Below are positions 46,508-54,986 of a DNA stretch of 64,000 nucleotides, piece by piece. Source of the stretch: Micromonospora sp. NBC_01699 (lineage in GTDB: Bacteria; Actinomycetota; Actinomycetes; Mycobacteriales; Micromonosporaceae). The position numbers and the translations under genes were made by a program. The DNA lies in the NCBI RefSeq assembly GCF_036250065.1, contig NZ_CP109199.1:5022001-5086000 (forward strand), given 5' to 3'. The notes under the pieces are model-generated. The model made no database searches and had not been told where the DNA came from. It saw nothing but the letters and a program-made list of their open reading frames with translations. Numbering within the stretch: the first letter of the stretch is position 1; each line of letters begins with the position of its first letter.

Positions 46508-47632
46508 TCAGGTTGCGGTGCCGCCGTCCAGAATCTCGACGTGGGAAACTCGCTCGATACGCCCACGTACGGCGGTGCCGATGACTCGCACGTGCTGCCG
46601 GCGACCGTGTGCGTCGACGAGCTGCTGGTAGAGGGCGTCCGGCAGCAACACCCGAACGGACCGTTCAGAGGAGCCGTACACGGTGGAGATCGGGCCCCGC
46701 ACGGTTGCCTGGCCGCCCTCGCCGATATCCCGACGCAGCTTGCTGACCTGACCCTCCACCGTGACCTCCCCGTCCGGAACGGCCACCTTGAGCTGCTCTG
46801 CCGCCGCGCGCAGGACCTCGATCCGCCGGGTGCTGAAACGGAACGAACGCGCCGGCACGGAGGAAGGTAGCTGAACAGCCCAGTTGAACCTGACGTCGTA
46901 GGGAACACCGTCGCGGCCGAGCTTGGCGAGGGCGTCACAGACGTTCGCCGACACGCCCTCACCGGTACGGCGCAGAAATAGTCCAAGATCGAATTCGCGC
47001 TGCGCCTCGCCTGACGCGGCAAAACATGCCCTCACCGCGCGGTGCATCTGCAGCGACACCCGGCGGGCGAGCGGCGGATCGGCATTCACGTCGGCACGCG
47101 GCACGGCGAGCTGTGCCGCGATCGCCCAGCTTCCGGCGCGTGGGGTTCCCAGTCGCACAGTACGGGCGAAGTCGAGCGCACTGTCCGGCCGACGCCCTTG
47201 CACCAGCATCGGCTGCTCGCTCATCAGAGCGTACGTGGACGACACGACCAACTCCCGCACTCCCGCCAATGCGTCCACCGCATTGAACAGGGGAATCGTC
47301 CCAGATGGACCGCTGGGCAGAAGCCGGAAGGAGAGCGTGTCCGCGCCGGTGGTCTCCAAATCGTCCAGAAGCAGCCGGATCGGGCGCTCCTCGACGGCCG
47401 CCACGGTGGTGAGGAGGTCAGAGACGCGGCTCGCGTAGTCGCGCAGGTCCCGATCGCCGGGGACCAACACCTGGAAGTCGCCGTCGTCCTCGCGCCGCGA
47501 CCATAAGGTCGCCCGTTCGAGATGCTGTTCCGGCGCCCAACCGGTGGACGACAGATAACGACTCAACGTCTCGGGCGTCAGGGCCGATGCGGCACCTAGC
47601 TCGTCAGCACTCACCACGACAGGCGGCATCAT
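46508..47632 (-). CDS. Island protein of unknown function, 374 aa
   Basis: Starts at ATG 47632 overlapping the TGA of the DUF4365-like gene (ATGA), so the two are coupled. It has no signal peptide or membrane segment. Residues 1-60 contain TPETLSRYLSSTGWAPEQHL and a tryptophan-flanked arm; about 55-120 read like a helical bundle (DRDLRDYASRVSDLLTTVAA); the rest is mixed alpha/beta with a C-terminal beta region (GQATVRGPISTVYGSSERS, VRVIGTAVRGRIERVSHVEI) that could be an OB or SH3-like barrel. No catalytic motif. The SNF2 gene begins 148 nt downstream. Position suggests an accessory or specificity subunit of the defence operon. Confidence 0.7.
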   Translation of the reverse strand: MMPPVVVSADELGAASALTPETLSRYLSSTGWAPEQHLERATLWSRREDDGDFQVLVPGDRDLRDYASRVSDLLTTVAAVEERPIRLLLDDLETTGADTLSFRLLPSGPSGTIPLFNAVDALAGVRELVVSSTYALMSEQPMLVQGRRPDSALDFARTVRLGTPRAGSWAIAAQLAVPRADVNADPPLARRVSLQMHRAVRACFAASGEAQREFDLGLFLRRTGEGVSANVCDALAKLGRDGVPYDVRFNWAVQLPSSVPARSFRFSTRRIEVLRAAAEQLKVAVPDGEVTVEGQVSKLRRDIGEGGQATVRGPISTVYGSSERSVRVLLPDALYQQLVDAHGRRQHVRVIGTAVRGRIERVSHVEILDGGTAT

Positions 47633-48144
47633 GACGCGGGCACCTGTTGCGCCGGGACGGGACCAAGAAGCGACCGCAGGCCGTTGACGGTCAGCAGGTT
47701 GCGCTTGGGCACGGGAACCGTGACGTGGCGCTGCGCGGCCTGGTCGATCAACGGCGACCTGCGCAAGGACGCCCAGTACCCGCAGTGACTGAGGCGCATG
47801 GATGTCTCGTCCACCTGGGCGTACTGACCGGCATCCGGGGGAACGATGATCAAGAAGAGATAGCGCGACACCGCGAACCCCTCACCGGCGAGGTTGTTGT
47901 AGTGGCGCACGTCCATGGGGTAATGCCAGTCCAGCTCGGTCCCCTTCGGGCTGGACCACGACTTGACCTGTGCCTCGATCTTCGGAAAGCGGACAGTGCC
48001 ACGCGTCCCTGGAAAGTCGATGGAGAAGTCCACGCCCGTGTGGTCGACGTCCTGCTGACCGGCGATCAGGCCGGCGGCGCTGGCCAGGACACGCACGAAG
48101 CTCTCGCCGAAATATCCTTGATGGTTGTACTTGCCGTAACTCAT
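47629..48144 (-). CDS. DUF4365-type REase-fold protein
   Basis: 171 aa if started at ATG 48144 (MSYGKYNHQ), the position usual for this family; starts at 48192 or 48309 are possible, and none has an ideal ribosome site (AAGGTGG directly abuts 48144). The core NHQGYFGESFVRVLASAAGL, HTGVDFSIDF and FPKIEAQVKSW gives the D...E-x-Q/K pattern of PD-(D/E)XK folds, as I know from DUF4365. It may be a nuclease or a nuclease-like scaffold. It is the first gene of the minus-strand defence operon, and its stop overlaps the next start. Confidence 0.75.
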   Translation of the reverse strand: MSYGKYNHQGYFGESFVRVLASAAGLIAGQQDVDHTGVDFSIDFPGTRGTVRFPKIEAQVKSWSSPKGTELDWHYPMDVRHYNNLAGEGFAVSRYLFLIIVPPDAGQYAQVDETSMRLSHCGYWASLRRSPLIDQAAQRHVTVPVPKRNLLTVNGLRSLLGPVPAQQVPAS

Positions 48145-48361
48145 CCACCTTGCCCCAGGGCCACACCCGACGCGCTCCGTGGGCGTAAACATACTTCCGG
48201 TCACCGTTGCTGAGAACCCCTCAGGCCGCCCGGGTTCGACGCGATCGATCGTCGTGCCGGCGGCAGCGCCACTATGCCGGGGATTCGTCTTGCCGTCGTC
48301 GCCAATCACTTGGGATGCTCGCTGCCGTGCGGATTGACACCCGAGCGACGGCGGGGACGAG
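48145..48361. promoter_or_regulatory. Divergent control region between the two defence modules
   Basis: 217 nt separate the minus-strand operon (starting with the DUF4365-like gene) from the plus-strand three-gene module. Both promoters must lie here or just inside the first minus-strand frame. I could not find matched -35/-10 boxes or a clear palindrome. If the DUF4365 gene starts upstream at 48192 or 48309 the shared region shrinks. Confidence 0.4.
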
Positions 48362-49801
48362 GTGACGCGGGCGGCGTCGGGCGAGCCGCCGATCCACTTT
48401 TACGCGCATCAGGCGCGGGCGGGCGAGGCCGGTGCCCGTGAGGATTTCGAGCAGATGATCGGGCTCCTGGTCGAGGCGGTACGCGGCGACGCCCGGCTCG
48501 TCTTCGCCAACGGTGGCGACTGGGGCATCGACGCGTTGGTCGGCGACCTCAACGGTCGGGTCACAATCTGGCAGGCGAAGTACTTCCCGCACGGGGTGAC
48601 GAACAGGCACCGGGGGCAGATCGAAGGTTCGTTCGCCTCGGCGGTGCGCAACGCATCCCAGCACGGCTACCACGTTCAGGAGTGGGTGCTCTGCGTCCCG
48701 TCCAGTCTCGACCCGCAGATGACCCGGTGGTGGGACGGCTGGCGGCAGACGCAGACGCGGCTCACCGGCGTACGGCTGGTCCTGTGGGACGAGACGGGCC
48801 TGCGTAGTCAGTTGATGCAGCCAGCCGCGCGGTATGTTCGGCGTGCCTACTACCACCCCTACCGGGACATTGGCGACCAGGACATGGACCATCCGAAGGG
48901 CTCGGAGTCGGTCACGATCCCATCCTCGTCGCCACGGCAACCCCCGGACCACGCCGCGAGCCCCTGGCGTGGTGGTGACGAACGCCGGATCGGCACGCAC
49001 CGCTACCTGTTGCACGAAGACCCCGTTGAGCAGGTCAGCCTCGACCATTCGTGGAGTTGGCGGGAGGCGACCGCCGACCGTGTCCAGCACGATCCGCTTC
49101 GAGTCCGGCTTCGCCAACTCCACCTCGTCCGGGAAACGTCGACGGCTCAGCGGCGCCGCGACGAGGTACGCGCGCAGGGCCGCCTGTTACGCAAGCTCGG
49201 CGGTACGGGCGGGCTGCCGTCACTCGACGGTCTGACCGAGCAGGCCGCCGCCACCACGCTGGTCACGGTGCTGCCTGCCGGGCCTTTCTGGCGACAGGCA
49301 TTCGGCCCGACCGGTACGCCGCTGGCCTGGTTCCCCGCCACTGGCGTGCTTGGCGCGGCGGCCGAGGTCTGCGCCACGTTGGCCGTGCTGCACCGGGAAG
49401 GGGCAAGTCACCGGGCGCTCGGTCCCGACAGCATCGTGCTCACCGGACGTACCCGGCGCGCGGCGCTGGTCGACGGCGGTCTGGCCGCCCTCACGCCGCA
49501 GCCGGGTGAGGGGGTTCCCGGCTACCGCGCCCCGGAGCAGCACCGGGGCGGCCGATCCTCGATCCCGGTCGACATCTACCAGGTGGCGGCGCTGGTCTAT
49601 CACACGTTGACCGGTCATCCGCCGTCGTCGTACGCAACGCCACCGATCCGGGCCAGCCTGCCCGAGTTGCCCGAACACCTCGACGACCTGCTGCTGCGCT
49701 GCCTCGACCCGGACCCGGCCCGCCGTCCCGTCGACCCACGCGCGCTCGCCGCCGCGTTCCGCGAGGGACGTCGGCTGCTCTCCCAGGGAGGTACCCGCTG
49801 A
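48362..49801 (+). CDS. REase-like domain fused to a degenerate protein kinase
   Basis: 479 aa from GTG 48362. Residues about 20-165 form an Mrr-like PD-(D/E)XK domain: DWGIDALVGDLNGRVTIWQA then K, residues 53-74 (D...Q-A-K in place of ExK), then EGSFASAVRNASQHGYHVQE and SSLDPQMTRWWDGW. A Ser/Pro linker follows. Residues about 235-470 have a kinase C-lobe order, but the catalytic loop reads HRALGPDSIVL (normally HRDLKPxN, near 350) and the metal loop reads DGG (normally DFG, near 371); GYRAPEQ of the activation segment and the C-lobe VDIYQVAALVYHTLTG are kept. Thus a probable pseudokinase sensor coupled to a nuclease. The next gene overlaps its stop. Confidence 0.82.
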   Translation: MTRAASGEPPIHFYAHQARAGEAGAREDFEQMIGLLVEAVRGDARLVFANGGDWGIDALVGDLNGRVTIWQAKYFPHGVTNRHRGQIEGSFASAVRNASQHGYHVQEWVLCVPSSLDPQMTRWWDGWRQTQTRLTGVRLVLWDETGLRSQLMQPAARYVRRAYYHPYRDIGDQDMDHPKGSESVTIPSSSPRQPPDHAASPWRGGDERRIGTHRYLLHEDPVEQVSLDHSWSWREATADRVQHDPLRVRLRQLHLVRETSTAQRRRDEVRAQGRLLRKLGGTGGLPSLDGLTEQAAATTLVTVLPAGPFWRQAFGPTGTPLAWFPATGVLGAAAEVCATLAVLHREGASHRALGPDSIVLTGRTRRAALVDGGLAALTPQPGEGVPGYRAPEQHRGGRSSIPVDIYQVAALVYHTLTGHPPSSYATPPIRASLPELPEHLDDLLLRCLDPDPARRPVDPRALAAAFREGRRLLSQGGTR

Positions 49802-52722
49802 GCATCGCGTCCCTATTCCTGCCGGGCCCGGTCGCGGTCGTACCGTCCGGCAAGGCCATTGACCAACTCGCCCAGGGTGGTCTGCGTGATCCGTCCGTGC
49901 TGATCAACGAGTTCGGCAGACTCGCCTCGTCTAACGCGCTGCCTGCGCGGGTCGAGCCGGACCGGTCCCGGCTGGTCGTCTACAGCCAGCGTTGGGCGGC
50001 GTGGCTCTATCCCAGTGATCACGGTGACGCGTACCGGCTCGGACACGTCTCACCGCTTTCCTTCAAGGACCAGGAACGGCTGCTCAGGGCGGCGCTGGTG
50101 CTCGGCGGTGCGGCCGGCTGGTCGGCCTATCACCACGTCCGTGACGTTCCGCAGCGGTCTTCGTCACACTGGCCACTGCTCTGCCAGGCCTGGTTGAATT
50201 TGGGCGTCGCACGTCCGGAGGCGACGCCGACGATGCCAGCGCACCACATCGAGTACCTCGACCTGCTCACCGATGTCATCGAGGCGACCCGGGACATCGA
50301 GATCGCGCGGCAACGCCAGGCGCGGGCCCTGCCGTACCGCAGGCTGGACAGCACCCGTGAGGAGCGGCACTCGGCGCGTGGCGTCTACGCCTTCCAACTG
50401 CTCCACGGCGCCCCGGTGGCCAAAGGGGCGCTGGTCTTCGTCACCGATCAACCCGACCTGCGCGGGCGGGTGCTGCGGGTCAAGGACCGGGAGGTCACCG
50501 TACGGTTCGACAACCCGGTCGACTACGCCCGGATACCGAAGCAGGGTGCGTTGCAGGTGCTGCCCAGCGACCGCGTCTACCGCGCGCAACTCGACGCGGT
50601 GGAGGCTCTTCGGGAACGGCGTGCTACCCAACCCCACCTGCTCACCCAGTTGGTCGACCAGCGTCTCGCGCCGTACCGGCCGGACACCAGCGCGCAGCCG
50701 CGCGAGACGCTCGACCCGGCGCAGCTACACGCCTTCCGTGCCGCCCTGACCGTGCCCGACCTGCTGTTGGTGCTCGGGCCGCCCGGTACCGGGAAGACCC
50801 GCACCATCACCGAGATCGCCGCCGCCAGCGCCGGACGTGGGCAGCGGGTACTGGTCACCTCGCACACCAACCGCGCCGTCGACAACGTGCTCGAACGACT
50901 ACCGCCGGACGTTCGGGCGGTCCGGGTCGGCAACGAGGATGCGATGACCGCGCACGCGCGCGGGTTCATGGTGGAGACGCAGGTGGAGGCGCTGCGGCAG
51001 GAGATTCTGGCCGCGACCGAGGGTACGGCGTCGCGGCTGGCCCCCTTCGTCGGTGTCGACGACCAGGCTGAGCGGTGGCTGGGGTACCTGGCCGCGCGGC
51101 TCGCCGAGGCCCGGATAGCGGACCGGGACGTCCAGCTCCGCGCCGCCGAGTTGGCACCCTCGGTCGAGCGGGCCGCCGCACCGGTCGCCGCACAGCTCGC
51201 CGCCGCCGGCCAGGGGGCACGGGAGTCGCGCGCGAGCCTGGAACTGCTCGCCGAGAAACACCGCAACCGCGAGCGGCGGGCCAAGGCGGCACGGCGGCGG
51301 GCCGCCCGGGGAGTGCTGGCGTTCTTCTTCCGTTGGCTCGCCGACCGCCGGGAACGGCGTCTCGCCGCGACTTTCGAGCAGCTCAGCGCCGCGCGGACGG
51401 CGACGCGACTGGCCGAGGAGTCGTACGCTGCGGTTCGTGCCCAAGCCGACGCGCTGATCGCGGCCGACCCGGAAGTCAGGGCGATCACCAGTGCCCGCGA
51501 CATTGCTTCCGAGGTATATGAGAAGGCGCTGGGCGAGGCCACGCGGGCCGGGGAGAACGCGCGCGAGGTGCTGCGCCCGGCGGTCGCCGTACCCGTCGGG
51601 GTGCCGGAAGACCTGGCCGGCTGGACGCGGCTGCACCAGGAGTTGACCTCGGCGGCGACCCTGGCCCGTCTCCGGGCCGGGCTGCTCACCCAGTGGCGCG
51701 ACCAGGTGGCCGTCGCCGAGCAGGAGCTGCATCGAGAGCTGGTGCGGTACGCCGACGTGGTGGCCGCCACCTGCATCGGTACCGCCACCACCGCCCTCCT
51801 GGCCGAGCTGGAATTCGATGTGGCGATCGTCGACGAGGCCGGGCAGATCTCCACGCCGAACCTGTTGGTACCGTTGGTTCGGGCCCGCCGGGCGGTGTTG
51901 GTCGGTGATCACAACCAGCTACCGCCCTTTCTCGACGACGAGGTACGCGACTGGGCCGACAACCTCGCCGCCGATGTGCCTCCTGCGGTCGCGACACTGA
52001 TCGGTGACGTGCTGCGGCGCAGCGCCTTCGAACGGCTCTATCCCAGCTTGGGCGACACCAACCGGGTCATGTTGCGGGTGCAGCGGCGTATGCCGGCGGA
52101 GCTGGCCCAGTTCGTCTCGGCTGCCTTCTACCGGGGACTACTGGAGACCGAGCATCCCGGCGGTCCGCCCGACCCGGTGTTCCGCGCGCCGCTGGCAATG
52201 ATCGACACGTCGGACCAGCCGGCGACGCGGCGGAGGGAGCAACCCGGCCGCTCGGCGGACGGGCTGGGGCGGCCCGGCTACGTGAACGAGCTGGAGGCCA
52301 GGTTGATCGTCCAACTGTTGGGCCGATACGTCACGCGGTACGCCGACTGGGCGGTCATCGTCCCGTACCGGGCACAGGCCGAGCTGATCACCCAGCTGCT
52401 CACAAAGGAACTGGGTGATACCGGGGTGGCCGACAACGTGGGCACCGTCGACTCGTTCCAGGGCGGTGAGCGGGACCTGATCGTCTACGGGTTCACCCGC
52501 AGCAACCACCGGGGCGAGATCGGGTTCCTCAGCGAACTCCGGCGCCTCAACGTGGCGATCACCCGGCCCCGGCGTCAACTGGTCCTGGTGGGCGACACGA
52601 CGACTTTGCTCGTCGCGCGCGATCCGGGCTTCGCCGCGTTAATCCAGTCGTTGACCGACCATCTCGACGCGGTGGGCGACCGCCGGCCCTCCCGGGAGAT
52701 CGAGACGGTGCTCGGTGGCTGA
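49798..52722 (+). CDS. SF1B (Dna2/Upf1-type) helicase with long coiled coil
   Basis: 974 aa if started at CTG 49798. The CTG overlaps the previous TGA (CTGA) and is preceded at 6 nt by AGGGAGG; frame-consistent protein-like sequence (LFLPGPVAVVPSGKAIDQLA) runs from there to the later GTG at 49897, which lacks a good ribosome site. Motifs: I LGPPGTGKTRTITEI near 331, a 300-residue insertion rich in Arg/Ala/Glu coiled coil (about 430-640), II AIVDEAGQIS near 677, III VGDHNQLPPFL, V DSFQGGERDLIVYG near 885, VI VAITRPRRQLVLVGD near 921. Likely a 5'-3' helicase/translocase of the second defence module. Confidence in the start is moderate; in the family, high. Confidence 0.88.
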   Translation: MSIASLFLPGPVAVVPSGKAIDQLAQGGLRDPSVLINEFGRLASSNALPARVEPDRSRLVVYSQRWAAWLYPSDHGDAYRLGHVSPLSFKDQERLLRAALVLGGAAGWSAYHHVRDVPQRSSSHWPLLCQAWLNLGVARPEATPTMPAHHIEYLDLLTDVIEATRDIEIARQRQARALPYRRLDSTREERHSARGVYAFQLLHGAPVAKGALVFVTDQPDLRGRVLRVKDREVTVRFDNPVDYARIPKQGALQVLPSDRVYRAQLDAVEALRERRATQPHLLTQLVDQRLAPYRPDTSAQPRETLDPAQLHAFRAALTVPDLLLVLGPPGTGKTRTITEIAAASAGRGQRVLVTSHTNRAVDNVLERLPPDVRAVRVGNEDAMTAHARGFMVETQVEALRQEILAATEGTASRLAPFVGVDDQAERWLGYLAARLAEARIADRDVQLRAAELAPSVERAAAPVAAQLAAAGQGARESRASLELLAEKHRNRERRAKAARRRAARGVLAFFFRWLADRRERRLAATFEQLSAARTATRLAEESYAAVRAQADALIAADPEVRAITSARDIASEVYEKALGEATRAGENAREVLRPAVAVPVGVPEDLAGWTRLHQELTSAATLARLRAGLLTQWRDQVAVAEQELHRELVRYADVVAATCIGTATTALLAELEFDVAIVDEAGQISTPNLLVPLVRARRAVLVGDHNQLPPFLDDEVRDWADNLAADVPPAVATLIGDVLRRSAFERLYPSLGDTNRVMLRVQRRMPAELAQFVSAAFYRGLLETEHPGGPPDPVFRAPLAMIDTSDQPATRRREQPGRSADGLGRPGYVNELEARLIVQLLGRYVTRYADWAVIVPYRAQAELITQLLTKELGDTGVADNVGTVDSFQGGERDLIVYGFTRSNHRGEIGFLSELRRLNVAITRPRRQLVLVGDTTTLLVARDPGFAALIQSLTDHLDAVGDRRPSREIETVLGG

Positions 52723-52770
52723 CAGAACGGCATCCGTACCGATGATCAGCGCGGAGAGCGGGTTGTTGTC

Positions 52771-53934
52771 ATGAGTCGGGTCATCTACCCCGCCCGGCGA
52801 GCCATCGAGCACGCGGTCACCGTGCCAGATGTGCGCCCGTCGCGACTCTTCCCGGTGCTGTGGCCGCTGTGGCAGGTCGAGACGTCCGCACAGGTCTACG
52901 ACGAGCAGGCGTACGAGGTGCTGGATCGCTTCCTGGTGCGGGGCATCCTGGAGGCCGGGCTGACCCGGTCGGCGGACCTGGCCGCGTTCTACGGCCTGCC
53001 CGACTCGTTGGTGGATCGCTGCCTGACGTTTCTCTCCCTCATCGGACACGCCCGCCTCGCCGAGGGGGTGGTCACGCTCACCCCACTCGGGGAAAGTTCC
53101 GCCCGAGCCGGCATTCGCTACGTGCCGAAGGAAAGCCGCCAGCAGCTTCTCGTCGAACGCTTCACCGCCCGGCCGCTTCCGCGCAGCCACTACCAGGGTT
53201 CGCTGAGCCTGCTGCCCATCCCCGACGTGCCGGCCGAGCGGGTCAGCGACGGATCGCACTTCGCCCCGCTCTTCTCGCCCTCGACCTTCCGGCCGGAGAT
53301 CGTCACGCGGCTCGGGGAGCGTCCCGACCGGTTCGACTTCAATCTGCCCAAGCAACTGCGGAATCTGCGCGTGCTCGGGCACCAGGACGCATACCTGCCG
53401 GCGTACCTCATCGAAGGCACCGACGGCCGGTTGCTGGCGTACAGCGGGGTGGGCGGGGAACGGGACACCTTCCTGGAGTCGGTGTGCGATCGGGTCCCGA
53501 TGATCAGGCAGTTGATGGCCGCCGAGCCGTCGCAGGATCCGCGAGAGATCTGGACCGGTTGGCTCGCGGACGGCAAACGAAAGGGCACTCTGCGGCACCT
53601 GCCCAGCGGTGTCTGGCGGGCAACGCTCATCGCGGACAGTTTCGGTGGCACGCCAAAGCTGCCGCTCAGTCGGATCGGGTCGTACCAGTTGCGCAAGCGG
53701 CACTTCGCGCAGATCTGGACCGACGACACGAAACTACGGCGGCAGGCCGCCATGCAACGGGCTCTGGCCATGACCCAGCTCCGCGAGGTCCGTACCCGAG
53801 CCGACCTCACCAGCCGATTGAGGACAGTGGCCGAACAACTTGAGGTGACCACACCCACCCTCGACGAACTGCACCGGTACGCGAAGAGAGAACAGTTGCA
53901 CACGTACCTCGTTCACCTCGACGCGCTGGAGTAG
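52771..53934 (+). CDS. Winged-helix protein, third gene of plus-strand module
   Basis: 387 aa from ATG 52771, 48 nt after the helicase stop. A 10-codon ORF beginning ATG 52742 ends with a TGA that overlaps this ATG. Residues about 45-115 have an MarR/wHTH look (LVRGILEAGLTRSADLAAFY, SLVDRCLTFLSLIGHARL, VVTLTPLGESSA), where the last part is the wing. The middle (RYVPKESRQQLLVERFTARP) and C-terminus (LRTVAEQLEVTTPTLDELHR) are helical with no catalytic motif. I do not recognise it as a known defence component. It may recognise DNA or regulate the module. Confidence 0.72.
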   Translation: MSRVIYPARRAIEHAVTVPDVRPSRLFPVLWPLWQVETSAQVYDEQAYEVLDRFLVRGILEAGLTRSADLAAFYGLPDSLVDRCLTFLSLIGHARLAEGVVTLTPLGESSARAGIRYVPKESRQQLLVERFTARPLPRSHYQGSLSLLPIPDVPAERVSDGSHFAPLFSPSTFRPEIVTRLGERPDRFDFNLPKQLRNLRVLGHQDAYLPAYLIEGTDGRLLAYSGVGGERDTFLESVCDRVPMIRQLMAAEPSQDPREIWTGWLADGKRKGTLRHLPSGVWRATLIADSFGGTPKLPLSRIGSYQLRKRHFAQIWTDDTKLRRQAAMQRALAMTQLREVRTRADLTSRLRTVAEQLEVTTPTLDELHRYAKREQLHTYLVHLDALE

Positions 53935-54340
53935 CTGCATTTCGGTTAACGCGACGACGATGTTGCGGTGCCCCGCGCTTCTGTGGCCATGGTTAGCCTG
54001 GCTCCTGTGGACGTCGGATGGTTCCGACGGGCTGCTCGACGCCGCTGCCAACCGTCCGGCCGGCAGGCTGTGCTGGCGGAGGCCGAACGCCTGTGCGCCT
54101 CCACCCCGAGGATTCTTCGGCTTGAAGGTCTACGTGTCAGATGGCCAAGGCGAAGAGGATCCCCTGGCCCGATGGTCGAACGAGCAGTCATGAGAAGCGT
54201 GAGCCGTAATGTGGATCTCGAAGTCCCCGACACCTCCAGCATCGGCGAAGTCTATGGCGCAGCCGTCAGGGCAGGGATCGCGTGTCCCGGACGCGGCAGG
54301 GCATTTCTTGTCCACTACGCAATGACCCTGCGTACCTGGT
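53935..54340. other. Intergenic, right edge of the three-gene module
   Basis: 406 nt with no convincing gene. A plus-strand frame here lacks supporting features. No terminator hairpin was found just after the module. Confidence 0.4.
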
Positions 54341-54484
54341 TCACTTGCGCGGGCAGTTGCGTTTGTCGTGCCCCCGGTAGAAACAGACGCTGCACTGCCC
54401 AGCGTTGGGAGAAACTTTGCACGACCGCTTGTCGTGCCCTTCTGCGCCGCACCAGGAGCAAGTACGGGTCCCGCTCGCGCTCAT
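54341..54484 (-). CDS. 47-aa tandem CCHC zinc-knuckle protein
   Basis: ATG 54484 with GAAGGAC 5 nt upstream; stop TGA at 54341-54343. The protein is almost only two CX2CX4HX4C zinc knuckles, the retroviral nucleocapsid pattern: CSWCGAEGHDKRSC and CSVCFYRGHDKRNC, about 20 residues apart, with an identical HDKR core and a basic tail (CPRK). Such knuckles bind single-stranded nucleic acid in known cases. Tiny free-standing tandem-knuckle proteins are unusual in bacteria. It sits between the defence modules and the mobile-element zone. Short length makes chance worth considering, but two perfect copies with a ribosome site argue for a real gene. Confidence 0.7.
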   Translation of the reverse strand: MSASGTRTCSWCGAEGHDKRSCKVSPNAGQCSVCFYRGHDKRNCPRK

Positions 54485-54719
54485 CTTTGTCCTTCGAGTC
54501 GTCCATGGCTCGCCACGCCACAGGGAGGCAAACGTAGCTGCATCTGATCGGCCACACGCATCCAACACACCTGCCGAAACAGGTGTTCAAGCGTTGAACA
54601 GTAGAGTCCGGGCGCACCACGGTCAATCAGAGACAGCCTTCGCCTTGGCGCTCGGAGCAGCGGCGCACACTCGCCCCTGACGAATCGCATTGCCGCAGAG
54701 CGGCCGTGCGACGAGCCGG

Positions 54720-54875
54720 AGCGGTATAGATCCGGACGGCTGACCTGCGGACGCAGGTCCGCAACCTGGTGACGCAGCACAAGCATCTCGACCTCTTTGA
54801 ACCGCTCGCCGCGCAGGCCGAGCACGATTAACTGCTGACCCGGCACAGGAACAGGTAGCCACACGACGGGACTAT
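54720..54875 (-). pseudogene. Integrase/transposase N-terminal remnant
   Basis: Minus-strand residues QQLIVLGLRGERFKEVEMLV followed by LRHQVADLRPQVSRPDL are close to the start of rve-type integrases of actinomycetes (EILVLRHQLAVLRRQV...RP). Nothing of the catalytic DDE domain follows. It lies in a 500-nt gap (54485-54986) otherwise without genes. Confidence 0.65.
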
Positions 54876-54986
54876 CGGCGCCAGCATGGCCACCGACGCG
54901 GCCTCGACGTCGCACGAAACCAGCGTCAACCCTCCGAGGCCGAGCTTTCGGTCATCTGAAATTGCCCCGTGCCTGCCCCGAGGCGG

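Noticed and set aside
52742-52774. 10-codon ORF ahead of the winged-helix gene
   Set aside because: Overlaps the next start as ATGA but is too short and has a weak ribosome site; noted in that gene's entry, not called.
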